From positions 1 through 39,588 of IMG/VR virus record IMGVR_UViG_3300042479_001509: a DNA stretch of 39,588 nt. One strand, written 5' to 3'. The translations under genes were made by a program, and so were the position numbers. Positions 7,001-14,449 of the stretch are shown piece by piece. The stretch is from a virus. The notes beneath the pieces are model-generated. The model was not told where the DNA came from. It made no database searches and saw nothing but the letters and a program-made list of their open reading frames with translations. The number at the start of each line of letters is the position of its first letter. Positions within the stretch are counted from its first letter, which is position 1.

Positions 7001-8508
7001 AATAAAATTTTTGCACCTGTTAATATTTGATAGTTTAACACACTACCTTTTATTTGGTAAGTACTAGATATACTCACGTTATACTTGAATGATTTTGATA
7101 TAGTGTAATCCCAAGAACTGAACGGTACTAATAAGATTCCTGAATCCCACCACTTACCATCATAGAACTTTGTAAAGGGTGAATAAACCCCCAACATTAG
7201 TATATTCCCTGAAAGTTTTTTAGATGCTTTAAATGGCATAAACCCACCACCAATTGCCGACAAGTTTGAAAACCCTTCACCCGCTAAAACACCAACAGTC
7301 ATGTTTAAACCACCCATCATAGTTAATTTACCAAATCTCTTTGAATTCATCGCTGTTGATGTGTTGAATAAGTTTCTTTCAAAATCAATCATAGATGAGT
7401 TTGCAACAATCAAAGTGTTTGTTTTTTTCTTATTAGAAAACGCACCGTAGAATGTAAGGTTTGTATTATTAATTGTTGTTGTGAAGTTTAAAAGAAATCC
7501 TTTCGCCTTTGTATTGTTTGTATTTGACTTAGTAACTGACATGGTTCCCTTAAATTGATTAGAACCGTCTTCATTACTTCTTAACGCAACGATGTCACCC
7601 GTACCAATTATTGAACCAACTCTAACTTTGGAACCACCACCATTACCTGATGACGATGCTTCTGCAGCATTTGCAACTGAGTTTGTTATCCCACCATTAC
7701 CACCGCCTGATTCGGTTTGTTTATTATTCTCAGGAACATTTTGTCCTTGAGGGGTATTTGTACCCGATTGGGTATTACCACCACCACCTTGACCCGTATT
7801 CGTACCCGATTGGGTATTACCTTGACTTGAATTATTATTTGAAGGATTGTTTACAGATGGCTGAGTCTGTCCACTTCCACCTTGAGTTGAGTTACCTGAA
7901 CTTGATGTGTTTCCTCCATTTTGGTTAGTTGTTTCTCCTTGTTGTGAATTTCCACCACCATTAGTTGAACCACCTCCTGAGTTTCCTGTTGTGTTAGGTG
8001 TTCCGTTTTGAGTTGTAGAACCATTCGATACAGTTCCTGAAGATGTGTTATTTGATTGATTTGTTCCATTGTTTTGTCTGTTTGAAGAACCTTTCCTTGA
8101 GGACGGAGAGTTATTTGACGAGGCATTATCTACACTATTACTAATTGAGTTACCAACTGATGATACACTCATAGTAGAAGCCGCAGTAATAGAAGTCAAT
8201 GTTGATATTATGTTTTGTGTAATAATCATATTTTGAGTTGTCTGAGTTTGTGTCATCATCTCATCACATGGTTGATTCGCACCTTGAACTTGAATGTTAG
8301 TCATCCAATTATCAAAAGTACCATTTGCAAAATCTGTTTGGCTGAAACTACCGATAAAACCGAGGTAGTTCACGGTAACATTTTGGTTACCTGTAATATT
8401 AATTACTTTTTGTTTTTTGGAACAAGGGTCCACATACGAATACGTGAACCCCTGCCCAAATAAATTAGAAGAAAATAATAGTGATAATATGATTAATATT
8501 TTTTTCAT
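6997..8508 (-). CDS. Exported protein: N/G/S/Q-rich linker with C-terminal beta-rich domain
   Basis: 503 aa. Signal peptide MKKILIILSLLFSSNLFGQ; a short N-terminal domain with two Cys (about 20-85); a Met/Thr/Gln/Ile segment; then about 115-300 of Asn, Gly, Ser, Gln and Thr low complexity, some of it as imperfect TQSGTN units; finally about 300-503 with amphipathic alternating strands (FLLNFTTTINNTNLTFYGAF, LLVPFSSWDYTISKSF) like an outer-membrane barrel. The composition resembles an amyloid-forming or wall-spanning linker, and the downstream lipoprotein gene is CsgG-like, so export through that pore is conceivable. No family assigned. Confidence 0.78.
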   Translation of the reverse strand: MKKILIILSLLFSSNLFGQGFTYSYVDPCSKKQKVINITGNQNVTVNYLGFIGSFSQTDFANGTFDNWMTNIQVQGANQPCDEMMTQTQTTQNMIITQNIISTLTSITAASTMSVSSVGNSISNSVDNASSNNSPSSRKGSSNRQNNGTNQSNNTSSGTVSNGSTTQNGTPNTTGNSGGGSTNGGGNSQQGETTNQNGGNTSSSGNSTQGGSGQTQPSVNNPSNNNSSQGNTQSGTNTGQGGGGNTQSGTNTPQGQNVPENNKQTESGGGNGGITNSVANAAEASSSGNGGGSKVRVGSIIGTGDIVALRSNEDGSNQFKGTMSVTKSNTNNTKAKGFLLNFTTTINNTNLTFYGAFSNKKKTNTLIVANSSMIDFERNLFNTSTAMNSKRFGKLTMMGGLNMTVGVLAGEGFSNLSAIGGGFMPFKASKKLSGNILMLGVYSPFTKFYDGKWWDSGILLVPFSSWDYTISKSFKYNVSISSTYQIKGSVLNYQILTGAKILL

Positions 8509-8849
8509 TAATCACCATTCGTCACATCCGATAATACTTGACCATCTTCCTCATCTACTTTCTGAATTAACATCTTATCTCTATCTTCAGAGTTGAACCA
8601 ATAGTCAACAACCTTATTTAGATTACCAACGAAAGCACCCAATAAGATTAATAACATTTCCTTCCAACTCTCTTGAATTGGGATACCAACAAATGTTGCA
8701 ACGTTGATACCTAAAATAATAAAGAAAAACAAAAACAACACAACGATAGTAATTCTCCATCTATTTGATTGCATTTGTTGTAACATGTAATAGAATCTGT
8801 TTTTATCATCTACCTTAACGTAATCACTTGTACTAAATAATTTTTTCAT
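8508..8849 (-). CDS. Two-helix membrane protein, holin-like
   Basis: 113 aa. A cytoplasmic N-terminal stretch (KNRFYYMLQQMQSNRW) is followed by a hydrophobic helix (about 32-55, ITIVVLFLFFFIILGINVAT), a short loop, a second helix (about 62-85, MLLILLGAFVGNLNKVVDYW), and a charged tail (SEDRDKMLIQKVDEEDG). The pattern LLGAFVG...DYWF followed by a charged tail is typical of small phage holin-type proteins. It could instead anchor or energise the adjacent CsgG-like system. It overlaps the following gene by one base (TAATG). Confidence 0.75.
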   Translation of the reverse strand: MKKLFSTSDYVKVDDKNRFYYMLQQMQSNRWRITIVVLFLFFFIILGINVATFVGIPIQESWKEMLLILLGAFVGNLNKVVDYWFNSEDRDKMLIQKVDEEDGQVLSDVTNGD

Positions 8850-8850
8850 T

Positions 8851-9579
8851 TTAACTTTTTAACATTCCTTTTTTAATGAGTTTTTCAACTACTCTTACAG
8901 TTGAAGTCTCGAGAGCCTTTTTTGTAGATACACCCACAGTTGATTTGTTAAATGTTGGTCCTTCAATATCACCTAAAGTCGTTGAAGTCTTGGTTGTGAT
9001 TGCTCTACCTTGACCTGACCCTGTAATAATTTCTCCTGTTTCAGCATCCACAAATCTAACCTGTAATCCTAACTGAGTTACTTGTTTTATTGTAACGCCA
9101 CTTGTTTCAACAACTTCATCTTCACCGACAGAAAAATCATAGACTTCAATGTAAACAAAGTATTTTGCTAATTTGATTTTACCTTTCCCATCAATTTTGT
9201 TTTCGGTAAAACCTTTATTGGACGCTTTGAATTGTTGAACCATTCTTTCTTTGATTTCCAATTTGTCTTCTGTGAATACAAATCTTCCTGTTTCCTCCAA
9301 GTATTCCAATACAATGTTTGTAACACCCATTCCAACACGAGCATCTTTCAACTCAGGATACATTTCATAAACTTCATCGTTGATACCAATTTTTAGGATT
9401 TGAATAGGGATTTGGATTGTATCGGTGTAAGGTGGAAGTGATTCCAAAGACTTCTTTTTTTCAAAGTTGGCGGTATACTCCTCAGTTTTAATAGAACCGA
9501 TTGGTTGACCATGACACTCTTTTGGAGTACCACACCCAACCAACACTAATCCCAAAACAATTAGTTTACCAAGGTGCAT
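8851..9579 (-). CDS. CsgG-like outer-membrane lipoprotein (curli secretion pore family)
   Basis: The frame extends to 9699, but the ATG at 9577-9579 gives a proper lipoprotein signal, MHLGKLIVLGLVLVGCGTPK, with lipobox Cys16 (242 aa). The mature part follows the CsgG/HfaB plan: IGINDEVYEMYPELKDARVG, LEYLEETGRFVFTEDKLEIK, AKYFVYIEVYDF, then amphipathic strands (TQLGLQVRFVDAETGEIITG) and a C-terminal helix. CsgG forms an oligomeric pore that exports curli subunits. The start lies inside the end of the preceding gene (14-nt overlap), so the genes are coupled. The exported substrate is not proven; the 503-aa protein is the best candidate. Confidence 0.82.
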   Translation of the reverse strand: MHLGKLIVLGLVLVGCGTPKECHGQPIGSIKTEEYTANFEKKKSLESLPPYTDTIQIPIQILKIGINDEVYEMYPELKDARVGMGVTNIVLEYLEETGRFVFTEDKLEIKERMVQQFKASNKGFTENKIDGKGKIKLAKYFVYIEVYDFSVGEDEVVETSGVTIKQVTQLGLQVRFVDAETGEIITGSGQGRAITTKTSTTLGDIEGPTFNKSTVGVSTKKALETSTVRVVEKLIKKGMLKS

Positions 9580-9880
9580 CTTCAGATTCACTTTTCTCTT
9601 GTTTAGGAGCAGGTGCTGCAGGTTTTTCAACTGTCTTTTCTTTGATAACTGTTGTCGTTCCACCGCCAGAATTTGTGTTCTTAGATGAATTGTCAACATT
9701 CAAATTAATTACAGGTGCCGCAGGTGCAACTTGCTCTGTTTTTGGTGACTCTTCTTCATCACCACCAAAAAGTGTTGTGGTGAAATAAGCTCCACCAGCT
9801 GTGACTGCTGTTGCAATCGCCCCGATAATAGTCTTCTTAAGACCACTCCAGGTTCCGTCATTTTCTTGTTCTTCTGACAT
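9566..9880 (-). CDS. Small membrane protein with proline/lysine-rich tail
   Basis: Start chosen at ATG 9878-9880 (MSEEQENDGTWSGLKKTIIG), giving 104 aa; the frame is open to 9937 but the extra 19 codons run into the palindrome. One hydrophobic segment (about 15-35, TIIGAIATAVTAGGAYFTTT) is followed by an acidic stretch, APAAPVINLNVDNSS, a Gly/Thr patch and EKPAAPAPKQEKSESEDAPW. It looks like a single-span envelope protein whose tail lies in the periplasm. It is directly upstream of, and overlaps, the CsgG-like gene. Confidence 0.75.
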   Translation of the reverse strand: MSEEQENDGTWSGLKKTIIGAIATAVTAGGAYFTTTLFGGDEEESPKTEQVAPAAPVINLNVDNSSKNTNSGGGTTTVIKEKTVEKPAAPAPKQEKSESEDAPW

Positions 9881-9924
9881 TTTATTTGAATTTAATTTAG
9901 GGTTTATTGTTTTTATTGGGCTAA

Positions 9925-9951
9925 CTTGAGGTCTCAATTTGAGACCTCAAG
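9925..9951. terminator. Perfect 13-bp palindromic hairpin in exported-protein operon
   Basis: CTTGAGGTCTCAA at 9925-9937 is an exact inverted repeat of the bases ending at 9951, with a single central T. It starts 3 nt after the stop of the 631-aa gene. The T-run (GATTTTA) is on the plus strand, so on the operon strand it may act as attenuator, RNase site or mRNA stabiliser rather than a strong terminator. Confidence 0.6.
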
Positions 9952-9954
9952 ATT

Positions 9955-11850
9955 TTACTTAACTACTGAAGTTCTATCTGAGTACAACTCATCGTCTTTT
10001 CTGAGAATAGCAATGTATTCACCAGCACTTAACATTCCTAAGTTTACAGTTGTAGAGTATTGACCAACAGAATATGTTCCGTTTAACACTTCCACACATT
10101 TTTTACCACCCATATCGTAAACACCTAAGGTAACAAAACCTTTCTCGTATATCTTGAATGTAATCATGGTTTCACCCATAGTTGGGTTTGGGTAAACTCT
10201 CATCTTTTCAAAACCTGATAACTCCGTAGGGTCTCTTTTGAAGACTTGTAAGATACCGTCTGTTGGTGTGATAATTAAATCAGTTGCAACATTGTCACCA
10301 GCAAATTTTCTTGTAACATACAAAGGACTTTTGTTCCACTCACTCTGAGTCATTTTAGAACGAAATTCTAATGTAAATAAAGTCTCACCGTCTTTAACCA
10401 AATTTTGATTGTTTGTTGGGTCGTATCCACCCCATTCAACTTCGTTATCATTTACATTAATAAAAGAAATCCAATAAGAAGATTTCAATTCATTTTGAAG
10501 TGATACAAACTCTAACAAATCAGAATCATATTTCATTGAAAGTTGTAACGCTCCTAAGTTAATCCCTGATGTTTTTAATTTTACAGGAACTCTCACCAAG
10601 TTACCTTCATCAACACCAAGGGTTGGGAAGTTTACTTCAATGGTTCTTAGATTATTGTCGTATTGAGTTGTAACGTCAATGATACGTTTATTAGCGTTGT
10701 TTGGGTTAACAATTTCAATTGGAATCAAACGAGCTCTCTTGAATCCTGTTCCGTTAGCATCACCCGGTACCAACACATAGTATGTTACTGAGTCAGGTTG
10801 ACCTGCAACAATATCAAATGTGAAGTTGGTTACACCAGGATGTGTGTTCTGTTGAGTTGTTGTTGAACCAACAATTGAATTATATTGTGATTCTGTAAAG
10901 AACTTAACATCAGGAACTGAGTTAGCCCATGTTGTAAATCTACCCGCAACTCTTGCATAAACACCGTAAACGTCAGACACGGTTACATTCTTATCACCAT
11001 TAACATCTGATGAATAAAAATCAAAACCTGTCATCGTTTGTGTACCCAAAACGTATTGGTTAATTCTTTGAGCGTCTGCGGTTGTTACCACATTACCAAC
11101 ACTCATCGTGTCACCCTGAACTCTGATTCTTACGTTCCATGCACTTGTATCAATTTCAACATCGGTAAAAGCAAAACGACCGTTTACGTTTGTTTTCTGT
11201 GATGTAACTTGTGTCCAAGTAGACGATGTCTTAAGTTTTTTGTCTAAAGCAACCGCCAAATTTTTGGATACCGTTCCTGTAACGTTTACAAACTTACCTT
11301 TAAATGACATCTTCTGTGATTTCAAAACACCACCAAAGTTTGTAAGATTCAAACTGTAGTCATCACCTGCTTGTTTTGTTGCTGTCTGTGAAAAACTACT
11401 TGAACCAACAAATTTCATGTCAGTCACAGTAAAGTAAGTTGTTGCCAGTGAAGATGTGTGATTCATCTTTACATTGAACAAAGAACCTGCAGGAATTGTA
11501 AACGATGAGTTGGTTCCTGTGTAAACCAAAGTAATCGTCACATATCCTGAAGCAGGTGCATCAACATACTGAAGACTCTGTGAAAAAGATGTGTTAGTTG
11601 AGGTTACTGTGTCAACTCCACTGAAAGCCTGATTGTCATAAAACAACCTGAACTGAACAGCGGTTATGTTCTCGGAAGAACTGTTGTAAAAGCACAATCC
11701 TACGTCAGTGTAACCCGCACTATATTTTCCAAGTTGATACGTGGAATCTAAAGTAACGTGAACTCCTGAGGTGGTTGGTGTGGGGCACGTCTGTGCTTGT
11801 AACGTGACCCACGTGGTTAGTGCAAAAATTGCAGCAATTATTTTTTTCAT
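9955..11850 (-). CDS. Large secreted protein with dockerin-like, cohesin-like and T9SS sorting domains
   Basis: 631 aa with signal peptide MKKIIAAIFALTTWVTLQAQ. Residues about 25-180 form a cohesin-like beta-sandwich (FRLFYDNQAF, SLFNVKM). 282-298 carries DVNGDKNVTVSDVYGVY, a dockerin-type Ca2+ repeat. 408-510 is a second cohesin-like region (LQLSMKYDSDLLEF ... LFTLEFRSK). 550-631 is a type A T9SS C-terminal domain: MRVYPNPTMGE, FVTLGVYDMGGKKC and LSAGEYIAIL are its three motifs. It should cross the outer membrane through the host T9SS and stay at the surface or be released. It is the first gene of the exported-protein operon. Its 5' leader next to the ATG is exactly complementary to the RNA predicted at 15.9 kb. 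Confidence 0.9.
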   Translation of the reverse strand: MKKIIAAIFALTTWVTLQAQTCPTPTTSGVHVTLDSTYQLGKYSAGYTDVGLCFYNSSSENITAVQFRLFYDNQAFSGVDTVTSTNTSFSQSLQYVDAPASGYVTITLVYTGTNSSFTIPAGSLFNVKMNHTSSLATTYFTVTDMKFVGSSSFSQTATKQAGDDYSLNLTNFGGVLKSQKMSFKGKFVNVTGTVSKNLAVALDKKLKTSSTWTQVTSQKTNVNGRFAFTDVEIDTSAWNVRIRVQGDTMSVGNVVTTADAQRINQYVLGTQTMTGFDFYSSDVNGDKNVTVSDVYGVYARVAGRFTTWANSVPDVKFFTESQYNSIVGSTTTQQNTHPGVTNFTFDIVAGQPDSVTYYVLVPGDANGTGFKRARLIPIEIVNPNNANKRIIDVTTQYDNNLRTIEVNFPTLGVDEGNLVRVPVKLKTSGINLGALQLSMKYDSDLLEFVSLQNELKSSYWISFINVNDNEVEWGGYDPTNNQNLVKDGETLFTLEFRSKMTQSEWNKSPLYVTRKFAGDNVATDLIITPTDGILQVFKRDPTELSGFEKMRVYPNPTMGETMITFKIYEKGFVTLGVYDMGGKKCVEVLNGTYSVGQYSTTVNLGMLSAGEYIAILRKDDELYSDRTSVVK

Positions 11851-11868
11851 AAGAGTGTTGATTAGTGT
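11851..11868 (-). promoter_or_regulatory. Leader segment complementary to the predicted sRNA
   Basis: AAGAGTGTTGATTAGTGT on the plus strand is identical to 15893-15910. In the mRNA of the minus-strand gene it lies immediately 5' of the AUG, so an RNA made from 15.9 kb could pair with it over 18 bases and cover the initiation region. Confidence 0.5.
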
Positions 11869-11870
11869 AC

Positions 11871-11879
11871 TTATAAATA
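11871..11879 (+). promoter_or_regulatory. TTATAAATA box at start of HExxH gene
   Basis: TTATAAATA overlaps the ATG at 11879; the same bases read TATTTATAA on the other strand, about 20 nt upstream of the divergent 631-aa gene. It may serve both genes. Confidence 0.35.
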
Positions 11880-12337
11880 TGATAAAACACTTAGTTTTCT
11901 TACTACTATCAACTTTTTCGTTATCAATTAACGCACAAGTTAAAATTGATGTCGTTGGTGATAATTGGGAACAGGTTGTTCACAATGCTCTCACATTAAT
12001 AAAAGAAACAGATTCAACAACTTATAAATTTGTCACAAGTAATTGTAATCACATAGGATTTTGGAATGGTAATTATTCAACTACCGAAGGTAAAAGTATT
12101 TTTTTAACAACTACCGAAGTCAGAAATGGTAATATTAATAATATTGCATGTGCAATTGTTCATGAGTCTAAACACATAGAACTTTCAAATAGAAACTTAT
12201 CAGAGTCACAGGAAGAATGTATTTGTTATTTTTATGAACTTGAATTCATTTTGAAAATGAAAAACATTGACTTATTTTTGATAGACAATATCCAAGTTAA
12301 CCTGAATAAATACAATTGTGAAAACTATTTAAAGTAA
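11879..12337 (+). CDS. Secreted HExxH-containing protein (putative metallopeptidase)
   Basis: The frame is open from 11771, but the ATG at 11879 starts a proper signal peptide (MIKHLVFLLLSTFSLSINAQ) and the upstream part overlaps the divergent gene, so 11879 is preferred (152 aa). The mature protein contains CAIVHESKHIELS (about 96-108), an HExxH zinc site, with a Cys/Glu-rich stretch SESQEECICYFYELEF that could supply the third ligand. Such small proteins act as peptidases or only bind zinc. It is divergent from the exported-protein operon, 28 nt away, and couples to the next gene by a TAATG overlap. Confidence 0.75.
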   Translation: MIKHLVFLLLSTFSLSINAQVKIDVVGDNWEQVVHNALTLIKETDSTTYKFVTSNCNHIGFWNGNYSTTEGKSIFLTTTEVRNGNINNIACAIVHESKHIELSNRNLSESQEECICYFYELEFILKMKNIDLFLIDNIQVNLNKYNCENYLK

Positions 12338-12858
12338 TGAGCAGTAAATTAAGATTAGCCAATAAAGTTATTAAAGACTTATTTGTTAAACATAACGTAA
12401 AGTACAAAATTTCTGAAACCGATAGAGAATTTATCGGGGATTTAGATTTTGACATTTATGTTGATTTGTCAAAATATCATAGATTGGGTGAGAATTTTGA
12501 CGAATCATATCGTGATTTCTTTGATAACTTTTTGGAAGATGAAATTGCAGAATCACTTGAAATGGTTGGTCTTGAAGAGGATTTTAATCAAATCACTTTT
12601 CATCACGAAAACCGAGAAGTAGGTATATTAATGAAAAGAATTATTCAAGATAAATTAGATTCAACACTTAAACGTCTTGGAGGTTATTCTTCTTATGACA
12701 AATTTAAAATTAAATCATTAAAGTTACAAGACTACCGTCCTGGTTACGAGGTAGTGATTGAAAACCCTAAAAGTATTGTGAATTTAGTTAAAAATACCGC
12801 ACAGAGACAATTGTCAGATATACCTGAGCTTGAAGATATTGTCATCAAATTCATTTAG
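12337..12858 (+). CDS. Hypothetical protein, 173 aa
   Basis: Starts MSSKLRLANKVIKDLFVKHN at the TAATG junction with the secreted HExxH gene. It is charged, alternating helices and strands: FDIYVDLSKYHRLGE, YRDFFDNFLEDEIAESLEMV, ILMKRIIQDKLDSTLKRLGG and YEVVIENPKSIVNLV. No signal peptide or membrane helix. No family is recognised. Its stop overlaps the end of a small minus-strand gene by 4 nt. Confidence 0.72.
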   Translation: MSSKLRLANKVIKDLFVKHNVKYKISETDREFIGDLDFDIYVDLSKYHRLGENFDESYRDFFDNFLEDEIAESLEMVGLEEDFNQITFHHENREVGILMKRIIQDKLDSTLKRLGGYSSYDKFKIKSLKLQDYRPGYEVVIENPKSIVNLVKNTAQRQLSDIPELEDIVIKFI

Positions 12859-13010
12859 TCCCAATCCTGAGAATTGGCATCCATCACAATACATTTTCTC
12901 CAAAATTTGGCAAATTTAGTTTTTGGGAATTTTATGGTAAAAAATTCACCTATAATAATAACACCTAATAGTAGGAGTGATATTAGTAACGAATAAAAAA
13001 TATACTTCAT
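12855..13010 (-). CDS. Small single-span membrane protein, 51 aa
   Basis: ATG at 13008-13010 opens MKYIFYSLLISLLLLGVIII, one strong transmembrane helix (about 3-23), followed by a basic segment FPKTKFAKFWRKCIVMDANS and QDWD before TAA. The K/R/W cluster after the helix is typical of small inner-membrane phage proteins with the C-terminus inside. It fills most of the space between the 173-aa gene and the terminator at 13025. Function unknown. Confidence 0.65.
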   Translation of the reverse strand: MKYIFYSLLISLLLLGVIIIGEFFTIKFPKTKFAKFWRKCIVMDANSQDWD

Positions 13011-13024
13011 ATTTTAATACTAAT

Positions 13025-13054
13025 AAAAAACCCCCACTCGTAAAGAGTGAGGGT
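13025..13054 (-). terminator. Rho-independent terminator
   Basis: On the minus strand ACCCTCACTC pairs with GAGTGGGGGT (one mismatch, 5-nt loop) and runs into TTTTTT. It would end transcripts coming from the 145-aa gene at 13226-13663, leaving a ~170-nt 3' region. Confidence 0.85.
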
Positions 13055-13225
13055 AGTGAGTCTCGTACAGAAAAAGAATATCAGAAAGAGTTTTAAATGT
13101 TAAAGTTTGCTTGTTGAATCTCTTGACGGTTGAATTTTAAAAGCAAAATCAAATTCTGTTATCATGGTTTTTAGGTAAAGCCGAAGCCTGGATGAAAATT
13201 CAATCTCTGACGGACTCAACTATCT
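13055..13225 (-). other. Noncoding 3' region with inverted repeat; possible 21-aa ORF
   Basis: This is the 3' trailer between the 145-aa gene and its terminator. TTGAATTTT near 13130 is inverted as AAAATTCAA near 13195, and the nearby bases CGTCAGAGATT and CGTCAAGAGATT form an imperfect direct repeat on the minus strand. A tiny frame at 13100-13165 (MITEFDFAFKIQPSRDSTSK, then L and TAA) lies inside it. Either a structured 3' UTR-derived RNA or a micro-ORF is possible; neither is proven. Confidence 0.35.
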
Positions 13226-13663
13226 TTAGATTGTTTTGGTTGCGTTGTGGACATCCAATTCATCTTGAAGTTTTTCAATCTTAACTTCAAGAAGTTCAAT
13301 CAAGTTATTACGACGAACAACATCAATAATGGTAGTTTTCACCATCGGAGTTTCATCACTGTAACGATGCATTTTTCTTACAGTACCTTCACCACAATCT
13401 AAACCACGAAGGTGTTTTAACAAACTTTTGAGTTCTGACATCTCAAAAATCTTATTGTAAACCCCCATGTTTGCCATGTGGATTTTTGTTTTTAGTTCAA
13501 CCAAATCGTCAACATTGTTCAACAATTCGGTAAGAGTTTCTTCAACGTCATAGTGACGGACCGCACCTTCTTCAACTGAGTTATTCTCATTTAGACGGTG
13601 GTATAAGTCTGATGTTTTCTTCACCAACTTATTTTTTTGTTTAAGAGCTTGTTTAATATTCAT
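13226..13663 (-). CDS. Coiled-coil phage protein, 145 aa
   Basis: Starts MNIKQALKQKNKLVKKTSDL. Two long amphipathic helices (about 1-60 and 108-140, IELLEVKIEKLQDELDVHNA) flank a middle section with VEEGAVRHYDVEETLTELLN and HRYSDETPMVKTTIIDVVRR. The helix-turn layout and the NNSVEEG segment resemble the DIP1984/septicolysin-like family, a weak resemblance. Cytoplasmic; role unknown. It lies 5 nt from the upstream membrane protein gene and is followed by a strong terminator. Confidence 0.75.
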   Translation of the reverse strand: MNIKQALKQKNKLVKKTSDLYHRLNENNSVEEGAVRHYDVEETLTELLNNVDDLVELKTKIHMANMGVYNKIFEMSELKSLLKHLRGLDCGEGTVRKMHRYSDETPMVKTTIIDVVRRNNLIELLEVKIEKLQDELDVHNATKTI

Positions 13664-13668
13664 AATCG

Positions 13669-13962
13669 TTATTTTGTTAAGTATAGTAAAATGTTTGCAA
13701 TAAAAAATCCAAGTCCAATTATTGAAAGTGCAATTCTGACTGAATGTGAGCCACCTAAAGAAATTCTTTTCTTTATTGCCTTGTTATATTCTTCCATCAT
13801 ATTGTTCATTAAATCATTATCACCCGTTTTGGCGGTTTCTTGAAAATTTGAAATCGCGTTATTAATTTCTTTTTGTTCTTTGTTTGACATAACATATCCA
13901 ACTATCCAAGAGAGTAATAGACATATCCATCCAAGTGGTACTAAAATTGTGTATACGGTCAT
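13669..13962 (-). CDS. Two-span membrane protein, 97 aa
   Basis: Starts MTVYTILVPLGWICLLLSWI. TM1 at about 5-25, then a charged central helix (SNKEQKEINNAISNFQETAK ... NNMMEEYNKAIKKR), then TM2 at about 75-95 (VRIALSIIGLGFFIANILLY). Both ends probably face the periplasm with the coiled middle inside the cell, or the reverse. No family recognised. Confidence 0.7.
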   Translation of the reverse strand: MTVYTILVPLGWICLLLSWIVGYVMSNKEQKEINNAISNFQETAKTGDNDLMNNMMEEYNKAIKKRISLGGSHSVRIALSIIGLGFFIANILLYLTK

Positions 13963-14005
13963 TTGTTTTTTTTAAAATTTAGTTGGTTAAAATGGTGAAG
14001 TCAAA

Positions 14006-14449
14006 TTATTCGTAGAAAAAAATCTCAACTCCCGCCTCTTTAAACATAACCAAACTTCGTTTAGCATGTTCATCCCAATATTCACGGTTTTTGGTTGTGT
14101 CTTCTGTCTTACAATAAATTTCCTTTACACCAGCAGAAATAATGCCCTTGGCACAATCCGTACAAGGAATACCACAGGTGAGATACATTGATGTTCCCTT
14201 TGTAGATACTCCAATACGTGCAGCATTGTAAAGAGCATTTCTTTCCGCATGTTCCATCCAAAAGTATTTCTCAGGTCTTTGTTGCCTTTCCTCAACAAAG
14301 TCATTGATACCCCTTGGAAATGAATTAAACCCAGTGCTTACGATTTCCTTATCCTGACCAACAATAACCGCACCGATTTGAGTTCGTTGGTCTTTACTCT
14401 TGAGTTTTACAGCCTCCGCTATGTTGAGAAAATATTCCTTCCAAGTCAT
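14006..14449 (-). CDS. dCMP deaminase
   Basis: 147 aa of the cytidine/deoxycytidylate deaminase superfamily. HAERNAL (67-73) gives the zinc-binding His and catalytic Glu; PCTDC (95-99) gives the two zinc Cys. The N-terminal TWKEYFLNIAEAVKLKSKD and the region RTQIGAVIVG are typical of dCMP deaminase rather than free-cytidine enzymes. It converts dCMP to dUMP for thymidylate synthesis during phage replication. Its ATG overlaps the upstream kinase stop (ATGA), so the two are translated together. Confidence 0.93.
   Translation of the reverse strand: MTWKEYFLNIAEAVKLKSKDQRTQIGAVIVGQDKEIVSTGFNSFPRGINDFVEERQQRPEKYFWMEHAERNALYNAARIGVSTKGTSMYLTCGIPCTDCAKGIISAGVKEIYCKTEDTTKNREYWDEHAKRSLVMFKEAGVEIFFYE

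Noticed and set aside
9580-9699. N-terminal extension of the CsgG-like protein to 9699
   Set aside because: It would put 40 charged residues before a clear lipoprotein signal peptide with lipobox, which would abolish export.
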